Shown piece by piece: positions 34,106-38,804 of a stretch of DNA of 38,804 bases. Position 1 is the stretch's first letter; each line of letters begins with the position of its first letter. The DNA is from an uncultured Alphaproteobacteria bacterium (GTDB lineage Bacteria > Pseudomonadota > Alphaproteobacteria > HIMB59 > GCA-002718135): NCBI GenBank assembly GCA_902524385.1, contig CABZCZ010000013.1, positions 1 through 38,804 on the forward strand. The letters are read 5' to 3'. The notes below the pieces were generated by a model. The model was not told the DNA's origin. It searched no databases and saw nothing but the letters and a program-made list of their open reading frames with translations. A program made the position numbers and the translations under genes.

Positions 34106-35068
34106 TTATAAATAAACGTCAGTATAAAGCTCGCTATCCTTTGGAAAGGGGCTATTAGTTGCAAATTCAGCTGCATTTTTTATTTCTTCTAAAGTATCTT
34201 TATTAATTTTTTCAATTTCATCATTAGTTGCAATTTTTTTCTTTAATATTTCTGTTTTAACTATTTCAATAGGATCAGTTTGCTTATAATTATCTAATTC
34301 TTCTTTCGTTCTATATTTAGCAGGATCTGACATTGAATGTCCTCTATATCGATATGTTTGTACTTCGATAATATAAGGCCCATTTCCTTCCCTAACATAT
34401 TTACCTGCTTTATCTGCTGCTTCAATAACTGAAAATACATTCATTCCATCTACCTTCTCACCAGGAATACCAAATGCCTCTCCTCTTTTATATAAATCTA
34501 ATCCAGCTGCTGCTCTATCTACAGATGTACCCATTCCATATTTATTATTTTCAATAATGTATAAAACGGGAAGCTTCCATAAAGCAGCTAGGTTAAAAGC
34601 TTCAAAAACTTGTCCATTATTCATTGCTCCATCACCAATATATGTTCTGCATATATTTTTTTCTCCATTATATTTGTGAGTGAATGCAATACCTGTTCCA
34701 ATTGGAACTTGAGCTCCAACAATACCATGACCACCATAAAAATTATTTTCTTTTGAAAACATATGCATTGAACCGCCCTTACCAGCAGAATAACCATCTT
34801 CTCTTCCAGTCAATTCTGCCATAATACGTTTTGGATCTAATCCCCTCGCAATCATATGGCCATGATCTCTATAAGTTGTTACAACTGAATCATTCTTATC
34901 AATTGTCATTAAAATACCAACAACAACAGCTTCTTGGCCAATATACAAATGACAAAAACCACCTATTTTACCCATTCCGTAAAGTTGAGCTGCTCTTTCC
35001 TCAAATCTTCTAATTTTGAGCATAAAAGAGTACATCTTGATATAATCTGCTTTTTGAAGTTTCTTCAT
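34106..35068 (-). CDS. pdhA: Pyruvate dehydrogenase E1 alpha
   Basis: The thiamine-diphosphate-binding E1 alpha subunit, 320 residues. The N-terminal MLKIRRFEERAAQLYGMGKI and GFCHLYIGQEAVVVG fit the family. The ThDP motif GDGAMNNGQVFEAFNLAALW runs to IENN. The phosphorylation-loop region YRYRGHSMSDPAKYRT matches E1 alpha of the Alphaproteobacteria and mitochondria. It is the first gene of pdhA-pdhB-pdhC-lipA-ratA, with a well-matched promoter immediately upstream. SD-like sequence before the ATG is poor. Confidence 0.97.
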   Translation of the reverse strand: MKKLQKADYIKMYSFMLKIRRFEERAAQLYGMGKIGGFCHLYIGQEAVVVGILMTIDKNDSVVTTYRDHGHMIARGLDPKRIMAELTGREDGYSAGKGGSMHMFSKENNFYGGHGIVGAQVPIGTGIAFTHKYNGEKNICRTYIGDGAMNNGQVFEAFNLAALWKLPVLYIIENNKYGMGTSVDRAAAGLDLYKRGEAFGIPGEKVDGMNVFSVIEAADKAGKYVREGNGPYIIEVQTYRYRGHSMSDPAKYRTKEELDNYKQTDPIEIVKTEILKKKIATNDEIEKINKDTLEEIKNAAEFATNSPFPKDSELYTDVYL

Positions 35069-35081
35069 ATGATAATCTTTA

Positions 35082-35108
35082 ATTATAATTAGGGTGATTT
35101 TTTGTCAA
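35082..35108 (-). promoter_or_regulatory. Candidate promoter of the pdhA-pdhB-pdhC-lipA operon
   Basis: On the minus strand a perfect TTGACA (35103-35108) and a perfect TATAAT (35082-35087) are separated by 15 bases, shorter than the optimum of 17. Transcription would begin only about seven bases before the pdhA ATG, giving an almost leaderless message. The two perfect hexamers make this one of the better promoter candidates seen, but the spacing lowers confidence. Confidence 0.5.
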
Positions 35109-35118
35109 ATAAATCAAT

Positions 35119-35430
35119 CTATTCTATAATTATAACTGTTTCGTTTTCTGAAGTAAATCCTGTAACTTTCCTAAATGTCTCATCTAAATAGTCCAAATCT
35201 ATAGTATTTGGTTGTAATCTTTTAATTCTGTCTAGATAAAATTCATTTTCCTTTTTTAAGGACATATATTGTTCATTGTATTGAGCATTAAGATTTTTAA
35301 GACTGAAATATTTTAACAATCCCCTCTCACCATTTACAAGAAAATAAAGAAGATAAACAAATAGAAAAAAAGTAAACAAAAACGACAAATAAAAATAAAA
35401 TTTGTTTTTAAAAACTAATGATTTGTTCAT
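35119..35430 (-). CDS. ftsB: Septum formation initiator FtsB-like protein
   Basis: A 103-residue bitopic membrane protein of the divisome. A short cytosolic start is followed by one membrane segment (about 13-32) and the signature YFLVNGERGLLKYF. A coiled-coil region (about 44-70) comes next, then a C-terminal segment with DLDYLDETFRKVTGF and NETVIII. It matches the FtsB/DivIC family and the conserved eno-ftsB-pdhA order of Alphaproteobacteria. It stands alone, with 35 bases to eno and 50 to pdhA. Confidence 0.92.
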   Translation of the reverse strand: MNKSLVFKNKFYFYLSFLFTFFLFVYLLYFLVNGERGLLKYFSLKNLNAQYNEQYMSLKKENEFYLDRIKRLQPNTIDLDYLDETFRKVTGFTSENETVIIIE

Positions 35431-35443
35431 TTTCTATATAAAT

Positions 35444-35469
35444 ACCATATTTAAGTTCGAGACTGTCAA
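35444..35469 (-). promoter_or_regulatory. Weak candidate promoter for ftsB, overlapping the eno stop codon
   Basis: On the minus strand TTGACA (35464-35469) overlaps the TGA stop of eno. A poorly matched -10 region lies near 35441-35450 (the ATATGG/GGTATT stretch). The perfect -35 is noteworthy, but without a good -10 this is only a possibility. Confidence 0.25.
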
Positions 35470-36746
35470 TTATTATTTAAGATAGAAGATCCGGCATACT
35501 TTGCTTTGCTTTTTAATGCTTCTTCAATTCTTAATAATTGATTATATTTTGCCGTTCTATCAGTTCTAGATAATGATCCTGTTTTAATTTGACCTGCTGA
35601 AACACCGACTGATAAATCAGCGATCGTCGTATCTTCAGTTTCACCAGAACGATGTGAAATTATGGTAGTGAAATTATTTTCTTTAGCTAATTTAATCGAC
35701 TCTAAAGTTTCTTTTAGAGTTCCTATTTGATTTACTTTAACTAAAATAGAATTACCTGCACTTTCTGATATACCTTTTTGTAATCTTTTTTTATTAGTAA
35801 CAAATAAATCATCACCAACTAACTGAACTTTTTTTCCTATTATTGATGTTAAATTAGACCAACCATCCCAGTCATCCTCTGACATTCCATCTTCAATAGA
35901 ATAAATTGGATAAGCATTTACTAATTTCTCTAAATATTTTATCATCCCATCAGAAGACAAAACAATTTTTTCTCCCTGTAAATCATATTTATTATTTTTA
36001 TAAAATTCAGTTGAGGCTACATCAAGTGAAAGATAAATATCTTTTCCAGGTTTGAAACCTGCATCCTCTACAGATTTTAAAACAGTTTCTATGACTTCAC
36101 TTGAACTATTTATATTAGGAGCAAATCCACCCTCATCTCCAACATTTGTATTTAAGCCTTTTGATTTTAAAAGTGACTTTAATGAATGAAAAATTTCACA
36201 ACCATATTGAAGAGCTTCTGAAAAATTATTTGCACCAATAGGAGCAACCATAAATTCTTGAATATCAACATCGTTATCTGCATGTGAACCGCCATTAATA
36301 ATGTTCATCATTGGAACAGGAAGACTCATTGTATGCTCTTTACCTAGAAAAGAATACAATTCATGACCTTCAGAAGAAGCTAAACATTTTGCAAAAGCTA
36401 AGCTTGCAGCAAGGGTTGAATTCGCGCCTAGGTTAGATTTATTTTCTGTACCATCAAGTTGTAATAAAAAATCGTCAAAAGAAGAAATATCTTCAAATGA
36501 TTTTCCAACTAGTTCATTAGAAATTTTATTATTGATATTTCCTACTGCATTCAAAACTCCTTTACCTTTATATTTGGATTTATCATTATCTCGTAATTCT
36601 AAAGCCTCATGTACTCCTGTAGATGCTCCACTTGGAACCGCAGCTCTTCCAAAGGTAGAATTTTCAAACTCTATATCGCACTCAACAGTAGGATTACCTC
36701 TGCTATCTATTATTTGTCTTGCTTTTATGTTCGTTATTTTAGGCAT
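35466..36746 (-). CDS. eno: Enolase
   Basis: Converts 2-phosphoglycerate to phosphoenolpyruvate in glycolysis. It has 426 residues, full length. Motifs are [17 protein letters not shown] at the start, the [16 protein letters not shown] loop, and the metal/substrate residues in [24 protein letters not shown] and VGDDLFVTN. The catalytic lysine lies in [11 protein letters not shown], and [18 protein letters not shown] is intact. Its start overlaps the kdsA end by eight bases, the conserved pyrG-kdsA-eno order. Confidence 0.98.
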   Translation of the reverse strand: MPKITNIKARQIIDSRGNPTVECDIEFENSTFGRAAVPSGASTGVHEALELRDNDKSKYKGKGVLNAVGNINNKISNELVGKSFEDISSFDDFLLQLDGTENKSNLGANSTLAASLAFAKCLASSEGHELYSFLGKEHTMSLPVPMMNIINGGSHADNDVDIQEFMVAPIGANNFSEALQYGCEIFHSLKSLLKSKGLNTNVGDEGGFAPNINSSSEVIETVLKSVEDAGFKPGKDIYLSLDVASTEFYKNNKYDLQGEKIVLSSDGMIKYLEKLVNAYPIYSIEDGMSEDDWDGWSNLTSIIGKKVQLVGDDLFVTNKKRLQKGISESAGNSILVKVNQIGTLKETLESIKLAKENNFTTIISHRSGETEDTTIADLSVGVSAGQIKTGSLSRTDRTAKYNQLLRIEEALKSKAKYAGSSILNNN

Positions 36747-37569
36747 TGTTTTTTGCTATATCATCAAATTGTTTAAGTTGAATTAATAAATTTTTTAAAT
36801 CTTTTATATTAATCATGTTTGGTCCATCACTAAGGGCATTATCAGGATCGTTATGCGTTTCTAAAAATAAACCAGCTACACCAATAGATATGGCAGCTTT
36901 ACATAAGGAAGGAATATGCTCTCTTTGCCCACCACTTTTATCACCTAATCCTCCTGGTTGCTGAACGGAATGAGTTGCATCAAAAATTACCGGGTATTCA
37001 TATCTTTTCATAACATCTAAACCTTTAAAATCATTTACTAGTGTGTTGTAACCAAAAGATGTTCCTCTTTCAGTTATCATGATGTTTTTATTATTTGTAG
37101 TTTCTATCTTGGTAAAAATATTTTTTACATCATATGGTGATAAAAATTGACCTTTTTTAACATTTATAATTTTATTTGTACTACCTGCAGCTAATAATAA
37201 ATCTGTTTGACGGCATAAAAAAGCAGGTATTTGAAGAATATCGATAATACTATCTTGATCTAATTTTTTACATTGATCCTCATTATGAACATCAGTTAGT
37301 ATTGGTAAATTAAAATTAGCTTTAATTTTTTCAAAGATTTTTAATGCATCATCGAACTTAATACCTCTATTACTTTTAATACTAGATCTATTTGCCTTAT
37401 CAAAACTAGATTTAAAAATTAAATTAATACCCACATCATCGCATATTTTGTTTAACTCTTCTGCAATCATCAATGAGTGACTTTCATTTTCTATTACACA
37501 TGGTCCTGCAATTAAGACAAATGGAGAATTATTTGAGATAGAAAAATTTTTTAAATTGATATTAATCAT
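36739..37569 (-). CDS. kdsA: 3-deoxy-8-phosphooctulonate synthase (KDO-8-P synthase)
   Basis: Condenses arabinose-5-phosphate with phosphoenolpyruvate to make the KDO precursor of lipopolysaccharide. It has 276 residues. Motifs are [62 protein letters not shown] and [14 protein letters not shown]. Its presence indicates a KDO-bearing Gram-negative outer membrane. It overlaps pyrG and eno by eight bases each. Its phosphoenolpyruvate substrate is the product of the adjacent enolase. Confidence 0.97.
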   Translation of the reverse strand: MININLKNFSISNNSPFVLIAGPCVIENESHSLMIAEELNKICDDVGINLIFKSSFDKANRSSIKSNRGIKFDDALKIFEKIKANFNLPILTDVHNEDQCKKLDQDSIIDILQIPAFLCRQTDLLLAAGSTNKIINVKKGQFLSPYDVKNIFTKIETTNNKNIMITERGTSFGYNTLVNDFKGLDVMKRYEYPVIFDATHSVQQPGGLGDKSGGQREHIPSLCKAAISIGVAGLFLETHNDPDNALSDGPNMINIKDLKNLLIQLKQFDDIAKNNA

Positions 37570-38804
37570 TAATAGTAGCTTTTATAAATGATACAAAAAG
37601 AGGATGGGGATCTAATGGTCTTGATTTTAATTCTGGATGAAATTGAACTCCTATAAACCATTTATGTTTTTTACTCTCAAGTACTTCAGGTAACAATCCA
37701 TCTGGTGACATACCACTAAAATAATAACCTTTGTTTTCAAATTTTGATAGAAATTTCTGATTTACTTCGTATCTGTGTCTGTGTCTCTCACTAATTACAC
37801 TATTTTGATATATCGAATAGATTTTTGAATTTTTTTTCAAAATAGCTCTATATGCTCCAAGACGCATCGTTCCACCCTTGTTACTATTTTTATCTCTTTT
37901 TTCGATTTTATTTTTATTTACCCATTCTGTCATTAATCCTACAACTGAATTAGTAGTTTTCTTAAATTCTGAAGAATGAGCATTTTTAATTTTTAGAACA
38001 TTTTGTGCTATTTCAATAACAGCTAACTGCATGCCAAGACAAATTCCAAAAAAAGGAACATTATTTTCTCTCGCATATTTGATAGCATTAATTTTTCCAT
38101 TAATACCGCGAATACCAAAACCACCTGGAATTAGAATTCCATCACAACCTTTTAATTTTTTCATTAAACTATTATTTTTTTCTTTCTCAGAATTAATCCA
38201 TTGAATATCTACATCAGATGAATTTTCTATGCCCCCATGTACCAGTCCTTCATTCAGTGATTTATAACTATCTTTAAGATTTGTATATTTTCCTACTACC
38301 GCGATTTTAACCTTATGTTTTCTCTTTTTAATTTTTTTTTGAAGATCAATCCAAGGCCTTAAATTTAGTTTGTGATTTTTTGGTTTATAGCCTAATTGTT
38401 TAAGAAGCGCTTCATCCAAACCGTACTTGGAATACAATGAAGGAACTTCATAAATTGATTCAGCATTCAATGCAGGAATTACCGACTCTTTTTTTACATT
38501 ACAAAATAATGATATTTTCGAAATTGAATCCTTATCTATTGGTTGCTCTGATCTACACATAATGATATCTGGTTGAATACCAGCATTAAGGAGTTCTTTA
38601 ACTGAATGTTGAGTTGGTTTTGTTTTTAACTCACCTGCTGAACTTAAATACGGAATATAAGTCATATGAATTAATGCTGATGAAATATTTTTATCATTTC
38701 TAATTTGTCGTATCGCTTCTAAAAAAGGAAGGGATTCGATATCTCCAACTGTGCCTCCAATTTCATAAATAGCAATATCTTCATTTTTTAAATCACTATT
38801 AATA
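37562..38804 (-). CDS. pyrG: CTP synthase (5' end beyond window)
   Basis: Converts UTP to CTP using glutamine. The ATG at 38665 is internal. The frame stays open to the window edge and encodes YEIGGTVGDIESLPFLEAIR upstream, a core synthetase motif, so the true start lies outside. Inside are HMTYIPYLSSAGELKTKPTQ, the interdomain linker and the C-terminal glutaminase domain. That domain has the nucleophile Cys in FFGICLGMQLAVIE and the His-Glu pair in GVQFHPELKSRP. About 414 codons are visible of a usual 540 or so. It overlaps kdsA by eight bases. Confidence 0.97.
   Translation of the reverse strand, partial: INSDLKNEDIAIYEIGGTVGDIESLPFLEAIRQIRNDKNISSALIHMTYIPYLSSAGELKTKPTQHSVKELLNAGIQPDIIMCRSEQPIDKDSISKISLFCNVKKESVIPALNAESIYEVPSLYSKYGLDEALLKQLGYKPKNHKLNLRPWIDLQKKIKKRKHKVKIAVVGKYTNLKDSYKSLNEGLVHGGIENSSDVDIQWINSEKEKNNSLMKKLKGCDGILIPGGFGIRGINGKINAIKYARENNVPFFGICLGMQLAVIEIAQNVLKIKNAHSSEFKKTTNSVVGLMTEWVNKNKIEKRDKNSNKGGTMRLGAYRAILKKNSKIYSIYQNSVISERHRHRYEVNQKFLSKFENKGYYFSGMSPDGLLPEVLESKKHKWFIGVQFHPELKSRPLDPHPLFVSFIKATIND

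Noticed and set aside
1..38804. CRISPR array, insertion sequence, prophage or biosynthetic gene cluster
   Set aside because: No spaced identical repeats, transposase, phage structural or synthase genes were seen; the only mobile-element hint is the fragment fused to pyrB.
38640..38804. ATG at 38665 as the real pyrG start
   Set aside because: The same frame continues upstream to the window edge and encodes the conserved GGTVGDIESLPF motif of CTP synthase, so the ATG is internal.

Overview
The window looks like chromosomal core genome of a free-living, streamlined, very AT-rich (by eye about 30% G+C or below) Alphaproteobacterium, of the SAR11/HIMB59-like marine type. Three things point there: gene blocks characteristic of Alphaproteobacteria (rpoZ-spoT-acpS-lepB-rnc-era; gatCAB facing ruvX; pyrB-plsY-topA; ntrY-ntrX-trkA; pyrG-kdsA-eno-ftsB-pdhABC-lipA-ratA), protein biases toward Lys/Asn/Ile, and extreme compaction. 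Most neighbours overlap by 1-26 bases or abut, and no gene-free stretch exceeds 235 bases. The lineage assignment is inference; no rRNA gene is present. LAYOUT. 1-6012 (minus): era (cut by the window edge), rnc, lepB, acpS, spoT/rel, rpoZ, smpB, dapA and a tRNA-Ser(GCU), covering RNA processing, secretion, lipid carrier activation, stringent response, ribosome rescue and lysine/peptidoglycan precursor synthesis. 6248-8624: a HupE/UreJ-type membrane protein and a periplasmic DUF4198 protein, divergent with start codons that physically overlap, plus a small membrane protein; a possible metal-uptake pair. 8607-11786 (minus): gatB, gatA, gatC. 11804-18208 (plus): ruvX, pyrB with an unusual N-terminal extension, plsY, topA, a bleomycin-hydrolase-type peptidase and a 75-residue unknown. 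18195-28015 (minus): MFS transporter, msrB, EamA transporter, 3-hydroxyisobutyrate dehydrogenase-like gene, inositol-monophosphatase family gene, D-amino acid aminotransferase-like gene, trkA, ntrX, ntrY. 28076-30126 (plus): ispDF, pgpA, pncC. 30118-38804 (minus): ratA-like, lipA, pdhC, pdhB, pdhA, ftsB, eno, kdsA, pyrG (cut by the window edge). HOW THE GENES WORK TOGETHER. The last block links glycolysis (eno) to acetyl-CoA (pdhABC) and to the lipoate that PDH needs (lipA). The gat genes provide tRNA-dependent amidation. ispDF, plsY, pgpA and kdsA supply envelope building blocks. ntrYX and trkA form a sensing/potassium module. MOST UNUSUAL POINT. The pyrB reading frame carries about 70 extra N-terminal residues, strongly basic, with the pattern of the arm-type DNA-binding N-terminus of tyrosine recombinases. 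It is preceded directly by three 10-bp-spaced direct repeats. This may be a domestication of an integrase fragment on a housekeeping enzyme. Other points of note are a perfect GC-rich palindrome abutting the topA start codon, an NtrX whose AAA+ ATPase motifs are degraded, a long acidic tail on RNA polymerase omega, and several genes missing from otherwise conserved blocks (pyrC, dprA, lpd, hfq, pdxJ).
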